Source: Bog-793 sp963823945 (lineage in GTDB: Bacteria > Actinomycetota > Acidimicrobiia > Acidimicrobiales > Bog-793). Taken from it: a stretch of DNA of 64,000 bases. The stretch covers positions 620,001 through 684,000 of the forward strand of contig CAWGNK010000003.1 of assembly GCA_963823945.1 (NCBI GenBank), given 5' to 3'. A model generated the notes under the pieces. The model searched no databases. It saw only the letters and a program-made list of their open reading frames with translations, and was not told the origin of the DNA. Positions 17,144 through 26,255 of this stretch are shown here, piece after piece. Both the position numbers and the translations under genes were made by a program. The stretch's first letter is position 1. Every line of letters begins with the position of its first letter.

Positions 17144-18811
17144 TCAGGCGTGCGGGCCGTAGACCGATCGCCAGTTGGCTACCGAGGGCCGGAAACGCCC
17201 CGCCGGACCCCGTCCGAAAAGCGCGAATAGGTTGCCGGTGATCCGCCGGGTGGCCGTGGCCGGGCAGTCCCGCGTGCCTCGTGGACAGGGAGTGAGGGAC
17301 CCGATCCAGGAGGTCGCGCCACTGTCGAAGATCCCGGCACGGCTCGTCGGGTCGGTCCAGTACGTCATGTCGGAGTAGATGAACCCCTGCGTGGCTCCCG
17401 TCTCGCTCACCGCGTCCGAGAGGCTGACCGGCGAGTGGGCGAGTATCTCGAGGTCACCGGGGTGGTCACCGGGGTCGAACTCGTCGAGGTCGCCGGTGAC
17501 GACCCCCGGCACCTGCGAGCCGCGGCGGAGCCCGGTGCCGCGGAAGATCCACGCAGAGGCGTCGGCAGCGACAACGAGTGGCCCGGGCCTCGCGCCCGGC
17601 AGCAGGTAGCCGACGTACTGCTCGCCGACGAATCCGATCTCGGGCCAGTTGGCCGGCGGCGAGCTCCAGGTGTTCTCGGTCACCTCGAGTGGCTCGCCCT
17701 TGCCGTAGAGGGGGTCCTCCGTCGGGTCGCGGTAGTCGACCTCCTCGCGGTCGGCTCCCAGGGGCGAGGCCTGGAGCCGCACGTGACGGAGGATGGCGCT
17801 CGCCCCGAAAAAGATCATGTTGACGCCGTGGGCCTCGGCCCGGTCCGCCGCCCGGCGTTCGGTGAGCGACCAGCATTCGTCGTGGCCGAGGGACAGCATC
17901 GCCCGATGCTCTCCCAGCAGGGCGGGATGCTGCTCGACGGTCGCGTCCGTGACGTAGGTGACGTCGAGGCCCTCCTGCTCGACGAAGCGGATGAGCGGGT
18001 ACTCGCTGCCGAGGAAGTCACCGGCCCCGTCGCCGTAGTCGTAGGGACGGTCGAACGAGACGACCCGGGCGCGGTTGCACGGCGGATACCCGCCTTGAGG
18101 ACAGGTGCCCTCGCCGCCGTAGAAGTCGTAGCCCCCGTACAGGTTCCAGGCCTGCCAGGTGTAGACGTCGTTCTTCACGAGGTAGGCGGCCGTGCTGGTC
18201 GGGTCCCAGACGGTCAGCGGGACGTAGCTTGCCTGTCCGCCGCTCCCGACGAGCTTGAGCAGGTAGTCACCCTGGACGAAGATGCGGGTGACCTTGAACT
18301 CGAGCGTCGGGGTCCAGTTGTCGCAGGCGACCATGTTCGTCACCGCAGTCCGCGGGCAGGGCGGCTGCTGACGCCCGGCCACCTCGGGCGACCGCCAGAC
18401 GAGGCGGGCACCCCTGCCCTGGTAGTAGCCCATCCGGTAGGCGTCGACGTGCAGCCGCGATGCGGTCGTGGTCACGTAGAGCGTGACGTGGTCGCCGTGC
18501 GCCGCATACGTTGTGGAGGCGAACCCGGCGATCGACCCCGGTGTGCCCGGGCGGATCTCCCAGTCCCGGGTCCCGGGTCGCTTGTTCTCCTCGATCACCC
18601 AGCGCGCCTGCATCCCGTCCGGGCCAGGCGACGTCGTCGGCAGGTGGCCCACCGACGGAGTTGGCTTGTGCCGGCCGTTCCGCGGCGCGGCCGCGTCCCG
18701 GCTCCTCGCCGCCGTGGCGCCGGACACGGGCGTCGCGCATGCCAGTCCGGCGGTGACGGCGACGGCGACGGCGATGTAGGTGACACGACGTTTCAGGACC
18801 ACGTTGCCCAT
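17144..18811 (-). CDS. Secreted protein related to the large (beta) subunit of N,N-dimethylformamidase
   Basis: About 555 residues. The start is ATG 18811 or, with better spacing to GGGAAGG, GTG 18802. A signal peptide follows (TYIAVAVAVTAGLACATPVSG). The body shows the features of the dimethylformamidase beta-subunit-like family: an N-terminal beta-rich domain (about 70-180) and a catalytic-type domain with NLYGGYDFYGG, RVVSFDRPYDYG, the LSLGHDECWS motif and NMIFFGASAILRHVR. Known dimethylformamidases are cytoplasmic alpha/beta iron enzymes; here the protein is exported and no small alpha subunit is encoded nearby, so amide hydrolysis is not established. Homologues of this kind are scattered in actinobacteria as uncharacterised secreted proteins. 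Confidence 0.75.
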   Translation of the reverse strand: MGNVVLKRRVTYIAVAVAVTAGLACATPVSGATAARSRDAAAPRNGRHKPTPSVGHLPTTSPGPDGMQARWVIEENKRPGTRDWEIRPGTPGSIAGFASTTYAAHGDHVTLYVTTTASRLHVDAYRMGYYQGRGARLVWRSPEVAGRQQPPCPRTAVTNMVACDNWTPTLEFKVTRIFVQGDYLLKLVGSGGQASYVPLTVWDPTSTAAYLVKNDVYTWQAWNLYGGYDFYGGEGTCPQGGYPPCNRARVVSFDRPYDYGDGAGDFLGSEYPLIRFVEQEGLDVTYVTDATVEQHPALLGEHRAMLSLGHDECWSLTERRAADRAEAHGVNMIFFGASAILRHVRLQASPLGADREEVDYRDPTEDPLYGKGEPLEVTENTWSSPPANWPEIGFVGEQYVGYLLPGARPGPLVVAADASAWIFRGTGLRRGSQVPGVVTGDLDEFDPGDHPGDLEILAHSPVSLSDAVSETGATQGFIYSDMTYWTDPTSRAGIFDSGATSWIGSLTPCPRGTRDCPATATRRITGNLFALFGRGPAGRFRPSVANWRSVYGPHA

Positions 18812-19311
18812 CCTTCCCGGTCCGCGGAAACTCCCCGCCGGCCGGCGGGACCTGCGAGCAGCCGGACCGGGCCCCCGCGGGCAGCAGGGTCGATCAGGGC
18901 GCGCCGGATGGAACGGCGGCACCAGGTCACGAGATCTCCTGGCATCGGGCACTGGCGTGGGCTAAGGGTCCCCATACGACGGGAACGACACTATGTCGGC
19001 GGGATCCGGGCCTGGCGTCGCCGGCCGGCCCGTCGGACGGCCCCAGCCCGTCGCTCGCCCGTTCTGTCGATCGCACGCGCGGCAGGCGATCGGCGCGCCC
19101 TGACGGCATGTGACCTCGGGTTCCGCCGTGTGACAGGGCCATGGCGCATGATCACGCCACGATGGGCCCCCTGGTAGGATTTTTCGAACTAATCGGATCG
19201 TCTCGCGACAGTCCTGAGGATTGTCGCGAGTTCGGCGGGATGAGGGGGCAGTTCGGGGCCCTCGCACCGTCCGGTATTCAAGCCACCGCACATTGTTCTG
19301 TGAGGATCTCG
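18812..19311. promoter_or_regulatory. divergent intergenic region
   Basis: This 500-bp region separates the leftward dimethylformamidase-like gene from the rightward GGDEF-EAL gene and should hold both promoters. I looked for a cyclic-di-GMP (GEMM-type) riboswitch because of the right-hand neighbour and saw none. The second gene has GAGG six bases before its ATG at 19312. Confidence 0.35.
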
Positions 19312-19469
19312 ATGCCAAGACGGCCGAAGTCGAATCCCGGGGACCCGGGCCCAAAGCTCTCGCCCGACGAGATCGAGCTCCTCTGCATGCGCAACCTGCT
19401 CGACCTGCCCGGCGAGCACATCTTTTTCAAAGACCTCGAAAGCCGTTTCCTCGCCGTCAGCCGGGGACT

Positions 19470-19668
19470 GCTCGAGGACCAGCTGCCGGGATGGGCGCTG
19501 GCGGACGTCCTCGGCAAGACCGACTTCGACATCTTCAGTGAGCCGCACGCCGTCGCCGCCTTCGAGGAGGCTCGAGGACCAGCTGCCGGGATGGGCGCTG
19601 GCGGACGTCCTCGGCAAGACCGACTTCGACATCTTCAGTGAGCCGCACGCCGTCGCCGCCTTCGAGGA
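19470..19668 (+). repeat. Perfect tandem duplication, 99 identical bases at a 100-base period
   Basis: Copy one spans 19470-19568 and copy two 19570-19668; no mismatch was found between them. The unit begins CTCGAGGACCAGCTGCCGGG at 19471 and again at 19571. It encodes part of the PAS domain. Absence of any drift implies a very recent event or an assembly artefact. Confidence 0.93.
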
Positions 19669-21172
19669 CGAGCAGCGGATCATCCGGACCGGTGAGTCGA
19701 TCGTCGGCAAGGTCGAACGGGAGACCTTCCGCAACCGCCCCGACGTCTGGGTGTCGACGACGAAGTTCCCCCTGCGGGATGCCGAGGGGCAGATCATCGG
19801 CACCTTCGGCATCTCGCGGGACGTCACCGCCCAGATCGTGGCGGAGCAGGCCCTCACCTACCAGTCGCTCCACGATGCGGTGACGGGCCTCGTCAACCGC
19901 GTCGCGCTGCGCGACCGGCTCTCCCAGGCCCTCGCGCTGCTCGAGCGCCAGCCCGGCCAGATCGCGCTTCTGTTCATCGACCTCGATGACTTCAAGACGA
20001 TCAACGACTCGTTCGGCCACGAGACCGGCGACAAGGTGCTCATCGAGGTGGCGCGGCGCCTGTCGAGCGTGGCGCGGCGCGCCGACACGGTCGCCCGCCT
20101 CGGTGGCGACGAGTTCGTCATGCTCTGCACGGCGCTGCGCGCCGACGACGACCCGCGCCTGCTTGGCGAGCGGGTCGTGCACAGCGTCGCCAAGCCCTAC
20201 CTCGAGGCCGGGCTCGACCTGTCGATCACGGCGAGCGTCGGGATCGTCCTTACCGCCGACCCGCTCGCCGACCCAGGCGAGCTCCTCCAGGACGCCGACA
20301 TCGCGATGTACCGCGCCAAGGACAGCGGCAAGAACCGCTTCCAGGTCTTCTCACCCTCGCAGCGGGCCCGGGTCGTCGCCAGCCACGTCCTCGAGCGGGA
20401 ACTGCGGGAGGCCCTCGACGCCTCCCAGCTCTTCCTCCTTTACCAGCCGCTCTTCTCGATCGAGGACCGCAGCCTGCGTGGCGTGGAGGCCCTCGTGCGC
20501 TGGAACCACCCCACCCGGGGGATCGTGCCGCCGCTCGAGTTCATCCCGTTCGCCGAGGAGCGCGGCCTCATTACCCGGATCGACAGCTACGTCCTCGACG
20601 AGGCCTGTCGCCAGCTCAGCGCTTGGCTCGAGGAAGGGGGCTGGTCGGACGAGTTCACGATGGCGGTGAACATCTCCGGGCGCCAGCTCGTCGACCCGAG
20701 CTTCGCGGCCTATGTCGCCAAGACCCTCGCGCAACATGGGCTCGAGCCCTCCCGGCTCTGCCTCGAGATCACCGAGACGACCCTCAACGGCGAGGCCGGC
20801 GACGTCGAGGCGACGCTGGAGGCCCTCTCCGAACAGGGCGTCCGCCTCGCCATCGACGACTACGGGACCGGCTACTCGACGCTCGCCCACCTCCACCGGC
20901 TGCGGGTCGACATCTTGAAGATCGACCGCAGCTTCATCGAGCAGATCGGCCGCACCGAGCGTGACTCCGAGATCATCGCCGCCGTCACGGCGATGTCCCA
21001 CGCGCTGGGCATGTCGGTCATCGGCGAGGGGATCGCGACGAGCGAGCAGCTCGACGAGCTCGCTTCGCTCGACTGCGACCAAGTCCAGGGCTTCCTGTTC
21101 GCCCACCCGCTCCCGGCCGCGGGCATCGCCGAGTTCCGGCACGGCGCGGCAGCGCGACCCGCCGCCAACTAG
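19538..21172 (+). CDS. GGDEF-EAL portion with partial PAS domain (possible internal re-start)
   Basis: The frame downstream of the duplication is open from a GTG at 19538 for 544 residues. It keeps the C-terminal part of the PAS domain, then a GGDEF domain with intact RLGGDEFV active-site loop and an RRAD element exactly five residues before GGDEF, matching the inhibitory I-site. The EAL domain is complete for catalysis: GVEALVRWNHP, ISGRQL, EITETT, IDDYGTGYS and a GEGIAT segment ending QVQGFLFAHP. It could therefore make or degrade cyclic-di-GMP if translated. The first ten residues after the GTG are out-of-frame repeat sequence and no ribosome site is evident, so the start is doubtful. Confidence 0.7.
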   Translation: MSRTPSPPSRRLEDQLPGWALADVLGKTDFDIFSEPHAVAAFEDEQRIIRTGESIVGKVERETFRNRPDVWVSTTKFPLRDAEGQIIGTFGISRDVTAQIVAEQALTYQSLHDAVTGLVNRVALRDRLSQALALLERQPGQIALLFIDLDDFKTINDSFGHETGDKVLIEVARRLSSVARRADTVARLGGDEFVMLCTALRADDDPRLLGERVVHSVAKPYLEAGLDLSITASVGIVLTADPLADPGELLQDADIAMYRAKDSGKNRFQVFSPSQRARVVASHVLERELREALDASQLFLLYQPLFSIEDRSLRGVEALVRWNHPTRGIVPPLEFIPFAEERGLITRIDSYVLDEACRQLSAWLEEGGWSDEFTMAVNISGRQLVDPSFAAYVAKTLAQHGLEPSRLCLEITETTLNGEAGDVEATLEALSEQGVRLAIDDYGTGYSTLAHLHRLRVDILKIDRSFIEQIGRTERDSEIIAAVTAMSHALGMSVIGEGIATSEQLDELASLDCDQVQGFLFAHPLPAAGIAEFRHGAAARPAAN

Positions 21173-21358
21173 TCCGGTCCCACCTCCCGGACGAACCGCC
21201 GTCGGCGCCGCACCCGGGCCGTCGGGGCTGCCCGGCCGGTACCCGCCCGGGACCTTGTCCCCTGGCCACCCGGCGCGCCGCTCCCAAGACTTGCCCGAAG
21301 TGCGACCGGTACCCGTGAGCGGCGACGAGGCGCGCCTCCAGGGGACGGGGCCGGCGCG

Positions 21359-23071
21359 ATGAGATGGCCCGGGCGGGGCCAGGCGACCGCCGCGGACGGA
21401 ACCGGGTTCGCCGGTCGCCCCGCCGACGGCGCCCAACGACAGGAACGGTCGCCCACCGGCCTGATCCCCCCGTCGTCGCCGGTGTCCGGGTCCGGGCCCA
21501 ACATCCCGCGACGTGACCGGCACCGCGAGCTCGTCGTCGTGGTCGTCGTCGTGGGCGTCTTGATGGCCGCGGTCGACACGACGATCGTCGTCCTCGCGCT
21601 TCCGGCGATGGAACGGTCCCTGCACATCGCGCTCTCGGCCGTCGTCTGGGTGATCGTCGCCTACATCCTCGTCGTCACGATCCTGGCGACCCAGGTCGGC
21701 CGTCTCGGCGACATGTTCGGCCGGACACGCATGTACGAACTCGGCTTCCTCATCTTCGTCATCGGTTCGGCTCTGTGCGCGACGGCCACGAGCGAGGCGA
21801 CGATCATTGCCTTCCGCATCGTCCAGGGCGTCGGCGGCGCGTTCCTCACCGCCAACAGTGGCGCGGTCCTGGCCGACGCGTTCCCCAGGCAGGAACGGGG
21901 GAAGGCCTTCGGTTACAACGCGATCGGCTGGAACGCGGGCGCCATCCTCGGGATCCTGATCGGTGGGTTCATCATCACCTATGCGTCGTGGCGGTGGATC
22001 TTCTGGATCAACGTGCCCGTGGGGTTGGCGGCGCTGGCACTCGCGCGCCAGGTCCTGCGCGGCGACGCGCCGCGCCAACGGCAGCGGCTCGATCTCGTCG
22101 GCATGACCCTGTTCGGCGCGGGGTTGTTCGGCGTGCTCTGGGCAATGACGAAGCTCGCGACGTCGCGACTTTCCGGCCCGCTGCTCGCCGCCCTCGTCGG
22201 TGGGGCACTCGTTCTCGTCGCTTTCGTCGTCGTCGAGCGCAACCGGGCCGAGCCGATGGTCAACCTGCGGCTGTTCCGGATACCGACGTTCGCCCCCACG
22301 CTGCTTGCCGCGCTCTTCCAGGGGCTCGCCAACTTCGCCGTGCTGTTCCTGGTCCTCATGTATCTCCAGGGTGTGCGCCACCTCACCCCCCTCGACGCGT
22401 CGTTGCTGCTGGTGCCGGGGTATCTCGTCGGGGGCGTGATCGGGCCGATCTGCGGCCGGCTGGCGGACCGGTTCGGCGCGGTCTGGCCGGCGACGCTGGG
22501 CCTCGGCGTCGAGATCCTCGCGCTCGGCGTCTACTCCCAGCTGACGACCACGACCCCCCTCGCGGTGGTCACCCTGGCGGCCGTGCTGAACGGGCTCGGC
22601 GCCGGTGCCTTCATGCCGGCGAACAACTCGGCGGTGATGAAGCTGGCTCCGGGGCGGGACTTCGGGATCGCCTCGGGGATGACGCGGACGTTCGCCAACG
22701 TCGGGATGGTGTTCTCGTTCTCCGTCGCGGTTCTCGTGGCGGCGCGCTCAATCTCGCGCGGGCTCGCCTTCGCGATCTTCGTCGGCACGACGAGCCTGCC
22801 CCGTCGGCTGGGTCCGGCGTTCACCACGGGTCTCCACGCCGCCTTCTTCTCCTCGATCGGCTTCATGGCGCTCGCCGCCGTGCTTTCGGCGACGCGGATG
22901 CTCGGGTCGCGCCGGCGCGCCGCCCTGGCCCACGCCGACGGGGGCGCGCCTGGCGGCCGGGGGCGCGAGCCGGGCGACGGTCAGGCGGTCCCGGCGACGG
23001 CGCCGGGGGCCGACGACGGGCTCTTGGCCGGCGGGCGGGGTTCACCCCCCGAGCCGGGGAATTGTGGTTAG
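21359..23071 (+). CDS. MFS transporter, DHA2 (EmrB/QacA-type, 14-helix) family
   Basis: A 570-residue membrane protein. After about 58 charged N-terminal residues come some 14 hydrophobic segments with DHA2 hallmarks: D-T-T-I-V-V-L-A-L-P in helix 1, motif A GRLGDMFGRTR between helices 2 and 3, and motif C-like GAILGILIGGF in helix 5. Family members export drugs or metabolites with the proton gradient. The true start may lie downstream of ATG 21359, nearer the first helix. Its stop abuts the start of the APC permease at 23072 with no gap, so it is co-transcribed with the potassium-type genes behind it, which is an unusual pairing. Confidence 0.85.
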   Translation: MRWPGRGQATAADGTGFAGRPADGAQRQERSPTGLIPPSSPVSGSGPNIPRRDRHRELVVVVVVVGVLMAAVDTTIVVLALPAMERSLHIALSAVVWVIVAYILVVTILATQVGRLGDMFGRTRMYELGFLIFVIGSALCATATSEATIIAFRIVQGVGGAFLTANSGAVLADAFPRQERGKAFGYNAIGWNAGAILGILIGGFIITYASWRWIFWINVPVGLAALALARQVLRGDAPRQRQRLDLVGMTLFGAGLFGVLWAMTKLATSRLSGPLLAALVGGALVLVAFVVVERNRAEPMVNLRLFRIPTFAPTLLAALFQGLANFAVLFLVLMYLQGVRHLTPLDASLLLVPGYLVGGVIGPICGRLADRFGAVWPATLGLGVEILALGVYSQLTTTTPLAVVTLAAVLNGLGAGAFMPANNSAVMKLAPGRDFGIASGMTRTFANVGMVFSFSVAVLVAARSISRGLAFAIFVGTTSLPRRLGPAFTTGLHAAFFSSIGFMALAAVLSATRMLGSRRRAALAHADGGAPGGRGREPGDGQAVPATAPGADDGLLAGGRGSPPEPGNCG

Positions 23072-25483
23072 GTGAGGCCCATGCCACGGCTGCCCCAAGA
23101 CGCCGCCGCCCGCGCCGGGAAGACCCCGACGCCGGCACCCGCCGGCGCCGACCGGCAGTTTGCACCTGACGCCCTGCCGGGACCGGATATCCGGCCGCTG
23201 CCCGAGACGCTGCGCTACCGGCTGAAGAACGCCCTCCTCGGGCCGCCACTGGCGACGGAGCGCCAGACGACCGAGCGGTTGGGCAAGGTGGCCGGCCTCG
23301 GGGTCCTCGCCCCGGACATGATCTCGTCCTCCGCCTACGGCACGGAGGAGATGCTCACCCAGCTCGTGCCGTTCTTCGGCGTCGCGGCGTTCGCGCTCCT
23401 CATCCCGGTGACGCTCGTCATCCTCGGGATCCTGCTTTTCGTCACGCTGTCGTACCTGGAGGTGATCAAGGCCTACACGAAAGCGGGCGGCTCGTACGTC
23501 GTGGCGCGGGACAACTTCGGCCCGCGCACCGCCCAGGTGGCGGCCGTCGCGCTGCTCATCGACTACACCGTCACCGTCGCCGTGCAGTGCACGGCGGGTA
23601 CGGACTCGCTCACCTCGCTCGTGCCGCGGCTCGTCCCCTACACGGTGCCCATCACCGTCGCCGTGATCATGGTCCTTTGCTACGGGAACCTGCGCGGCAT
23701 CCGGGAGGGGGCCAAGACCTTCGCGCTGCCGACCTACCTGTTCATCCTGGGGCTGGGCGCGGTCGTCGTCGTGGGCTTCGTGCGCGAGGCGATCGGCGAC
23801 GTCCCGGCCCAGATCTCGCGCCATGCCGGCATGCTCCCGTTCGGTTCGCACAGCGGGCTGATCGCCTTCGCCGCGATCACGGTGATCCTGCGCGGCGTCG
23901 CCAACGGTGGTTCGTCGCTCACCGGCCTCGAGGCCATCTCGAACTCCGTGGGGGCGTTCCGCCGGCCCGAGGCGCGCAACGGCCGGATCACGCTCGTGAT
24001 CATGAGCTGCGTGCTCGGCTTTCTGGTGCTGGGAGTGACCCTGCTCGCCCACTGGTCGCACGCCTCGCCCTACGCGGCGGGATCCCCCACGGTCATCGCC
24101 CAGGTGGCGGGGTGGGTGTGCGGCGCGAACGGGGTGGGGCTCGCGCTGCGGGACCTCGTCGTCGTCGCGACGATGCTGATCCTGTTCACGGGCGGCAACA
24201 CGAGCTTCAACGGCTTCCCGTACCTGGCGAGCTTCGTCGCCGCCGACTCGTTCCTACCCCGGCAGCTGACGCGGCGGGGACACCGGCTGGCGTTCTCCAA
24301 CGGCATCATCGTGCTCGCCGTCGTCGGGGTCGCGCTGGTGGTGGGGACGAACGCCAGCCTCACGAGCCTGGTCGCGCTCTACGCGATCGGCGTGTTCACG
24401 GGGTTCACGATGGCCGGTGCCGGGATGGTGAAACACCACCGGACCCATCACGAGCCGGGCTGGAAGTACCGCCAGGTGATCAACGGCTTCGCCGCCGTGC
24501 TCTCGGCGGTCGTCGTGCTCATCTTCGCCGTGTTCAAGTTCACCGAGGGCGCCTGGCTCGTCGTCGTGCTCGGGCCGGTGCTCTACTTCCTGCTGCTGCG
24601 GCTCCACCGCCAGTACGCGACCGAGTCCAAGGAGCTGGAGGAGGGGGCGGCGCAGGCCTGCGAGGCGCCGGTGCTCCGGCGCCACGTCGTGCTCGTCTTC
24701 GTCGACCGGCTCGACCTCGCCGCCGCCCGGGCGGTGCAGTACGCGCGCACGCTGAATCCGGACGAGTTGCGGGCGGTGCACTTCGCGGTCGACCCGCGTG
24801 AGGCCGCCAAGCTCGAGACCGAGTGGAGCCGGCTGGGGCTCTCGCGGCTGCCGCTCGACATCTTCGACTGCCCGGACCGGCGCCTGTCGCGTGCCGCCCT
24901 GGAGCTCGCCGCCCAGATCCTCGCCCAGGACGACACCGAGCTGTCGATCGTCATGCCCCGGCGGGCTTTCGCGACGGCCTGGCAACGGATCCTCCACGAC
25001 CGCTCGGCCGACCGGATCGCCGAGGCGGTCTCCCAGCTGCCGCACGCCAACGCGACGATCGTCCCCTTCCAGCTCTCCAGCGCCCGCGTGCGGACCCGGG
25101 CGCGGGCGCTCCTCGAGCGCACGGCGACCCGCCACGCGCGGCCCGCCGCGCCCGCGAGCGACGAGCTGAACCCGAGGGTCTCCGGCACGACGCCGATCGG
25201 CGAGGCGCGCTGGCGCGCCCGGGTCCGCGTCGCCGGCCGGATCCACTCGGTGCGCGTGCCCGCCGGGGGGGCGACGGCCAACCTCGAGTGCACGCTCGTC
25301 GACCCGTCCGGGGCGATCCTCCTCGTCTTCCAGGGCCGCCGGCACATCCCCGGGGTCCAGCAGGGTGCCCGGCTCGTCGCCCGCGGGATGGTCGGCGCGT
25401 GGCAGGGGCAGCTCGCGATCCTCAACCCGATGTACGAGCTCGTCGCCGGGCCGGACGTGGCCGGGACCGAGACCCCGGGCTGA
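23072..25483 (+). CDS. APC-superfamily permease (Rv2690c/KimA-like) fused to a C-terminal OB-fold
   Basis: An 803-residue protein. Residues 60-510 form about 12 membrane helices of an APC transporter (VLAPDMISSSAYGTEEML; SYLEVIKAYTKAGGSYVVAR; NGGSSLTGLEAISNSVGAF; TGGNTSFNGFPYLASF). Residues about 535-670 are a cytosolic alpha/beta domain of the kind found in KimA potassium importers (RHVVLVFVDRLDLAAARAV). Residues about 710-795 form a separate small beta domain (WRARVRVAGRIHSVRVPAGG ... LVFQGRRHIPGVQQG ... ARGMVG) matching the OB-fold proteins encoded near ceoB/ceoC in mycobacteria and streptomycetes (Rv2694c type). CeoB and CeoC follow directly, so potassium uptake is the best guess. GTG 23072 or ATG 23081 is the start. 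Confidence 0.82.
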   Translation: MRPMPRLPQDAAARAGKTPTPAPAGADRQFAPDALPGPDIRPLPETLRYRLKNALLGPPLATERQTTERLGKVAGLGVLAPDMISSSAYGTEEMLTQLVPFFGVAAFALLIPVTLVILGILLFVTLSYLEVIKAYTKAGGSYVVARDNFGPRTAQVAAVALLIDYTVTVAVQCTAGTDSLTSLVPRLVPYTVPITVAVIMVLCYGNLRGIREGAKTFALPTYLFILGLGAVVVVGFVREAIGDVPAQISRHAGMLPFGSHSGLIAFAAITVILRGVANGGSSLTGLEAISNSVGAFRRPEARNGRITLVIMSCVLGFLVLGVTLLAHWSHASPYAAGSPTVIAQVAGWVCGANGVGLALRDLVVVATMLILFTGGNTSFNGFPYLASFVAADSFLPRQLTRRGHRLAFSNGIIVLAVVGVALVVGTNASLTSLVALYAIGVFTGFTMAGAGMVKHHRTHHEPGWKYRQVINGFAAVLSAVVVLIFAVFKFTEGAWLVVVLGPVLYFLLLRLHRQYATESKELEEGAAQACEAPVLRRHVVLVFVDRLDLAAARAVQYARTLNPDELRAVHFAVDPREAAKLETEWSRLGLSRLPLDIFDCPDRRLSRAALELAAQILAQDDTELSIVMPRRAFATAWQRILHDRSADRIAEAVSQLPHANATIVPFQLSSARVRTRARALLERTATRHARPAAPASDELNPRVSGTTPIGEARWRARVRVAGRIHSVRVPAGGATANLECTLVDPSGAILLVFQGRRHIPGVQQGARLVARGMVGAWQGQLAILNPMYELVAGPDVAGTETPG

Positions 25484-25556
25484 GCGCGCCCCGGCCCGCG
25501 GGCGGGCGGCGGCGCGAATCCGTCAGGAGTTGTTTCGGCCGCCGGGCCGGTGTTGC

Positions 25557-26255
25557 ATGGTGGCCGTGCACATCATCGTCGTCGGCTGCGGCAGGGTCGG
25601 GGCCGGGCTCTCGATCCGCCTCGCCGACCAGGGCCACTCCGTGTCAGTCATGGACCGCCTGCCGCGGGCCTTCCACCGGCTCCCGGCGGACTGGCCGGGC
25701 GAGATGATCGTCGGCTCCGGGTTCAGCCTCGAGGACCTCGACGCGGCGGGGGCGTCCAGAGCCGACGGGCTCGTCGCGGTGACGAACGGGGACAACACGA
25801 ACATCCTCACCGCCCGCATCGCCCGCGAGCACTACGGCATCGCCAACGTCGTCGCGCGCATCTACGACCCGCGCCGCGCCATCATCTACGAACGGTTGGG
25901 GATCCCGACCGTGGCCACCGTCACGTGGACCGTCGAGCACATGCTGCAGCGCCTCGCCCCCGACATGGAAGCGTGCGCCTGGACGGACCCGTCGGGGCGC
26001 CTCGTGCTCATCGAGCGCGTCCTGCCGGAGTCCTGGGCCGGTCGGCCGCTGCGCGGCCTGCGGATCGGCAACCGGGCGAAGCTCGCGGCGGTGATCCGCG
26101 CCGGCGAGCCCCGGCTCGACACCGAGGAGCTCGTCGGCCAGGAGGGCGACGTGCTGCACCTCGTCGCGACGAGAGGCGGCGTCGCCGAGCTCGAGAGCCT
26201 CCTCGGGGCGCCGGAGACCCCGCCGGCCGCCGAGGACGGGAAGGACCGGCCATGA
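25557..26255 (+). CDS. ceoB: TrkA-family potassium uptake regulator, first copy (CeoB-like)
   Basis: A 232-residue protein starting at ATG 25557. It has the RCK-N NAD-binding fold (VHIIVVGCGRVGAGLSIRLADQGHSV; acidic end of strand 2 as MDR; GDNTNILTA near residue 75) followed by a TrkA-C-like domain (WAGRPLRGLRIGNRAKLAAV, EGDVLHLVA). TrkA proteins gate potassium transporters in response to nucleotides. It overlaps the next TrkA gene by ATGA, giving the two-gene ceoBC arrangement known from mycobacteria. Compared with its neighbour, the acidic residue that reads the adenine ribose is replaced by the MDR sequence, so the two may bind different nucleotides. Confidence 0.88.
   Translation: MVAVHIIVVGCGRVGAGLSIRLADQGHSVSVMDRLPRAFHRLPADWPGEMIVGSGFSLEDLDAAGASRADGLVAVTNGDNTNILTARIAREHYGIANVVARIYDPRRAIIYERLGIPTVATVTWTVEHMLQRLAPDMEACAWTDPSGRLVLIERVLPESWAGRPLRGLRIGNRAKLAAVIRAGEPRLDTEELVGQEGDVLHLVATRGGVAELESLLGAPETPPAAEDGKDRP

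Larger units (their letters stand above)
19312..21172 (+). pseudogene. PAS-GGDEF-EAL cyclic-di-GMP enzyme, frameshifted by a 100-bp tandem duplication
   Basis: Translation from ATG 19312 (GAGG upstream) reads a normal PAS N-terminus (MPRRPKSNP ... HIFFKDLESRFLAVSRGLL ... DVLGKTDFDIFSEPHA) but leaves frame after the first copy of a 100-bp repeat and stops at 19641. The sequence from 19470 to 19568 is repeated without change at 19570-19668. Because 100 is not a multiple of three, everything after the duplication is in the next frame. Removing one copy joins AVAAFEDEQRIIRTG in frame and restores a protein of about 586 residues with PAS, GGDEF and EAL domains. The interruption is seen directly; whether it is a mutation, a reversible switch or an assembly error is open. 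Confidence 0.85.

Noticed and set aside
18812..19311. Possible cyclic-di-GMP riboswitch before the GGDEF-EAL gene
   Set aside because: No GEMM-type conserved core was found by eye in the 500-bp gap.
21173..23080. Possible ydaO-type (cyclic-di-AMP) riboswitch upstream of the APC potassium-type permease
   Set aside because: The permease start touches the MFS stop, leaving no leader, and the 186-bp gap ahead of the MFS gene shows no recognisable ydaO pairing.
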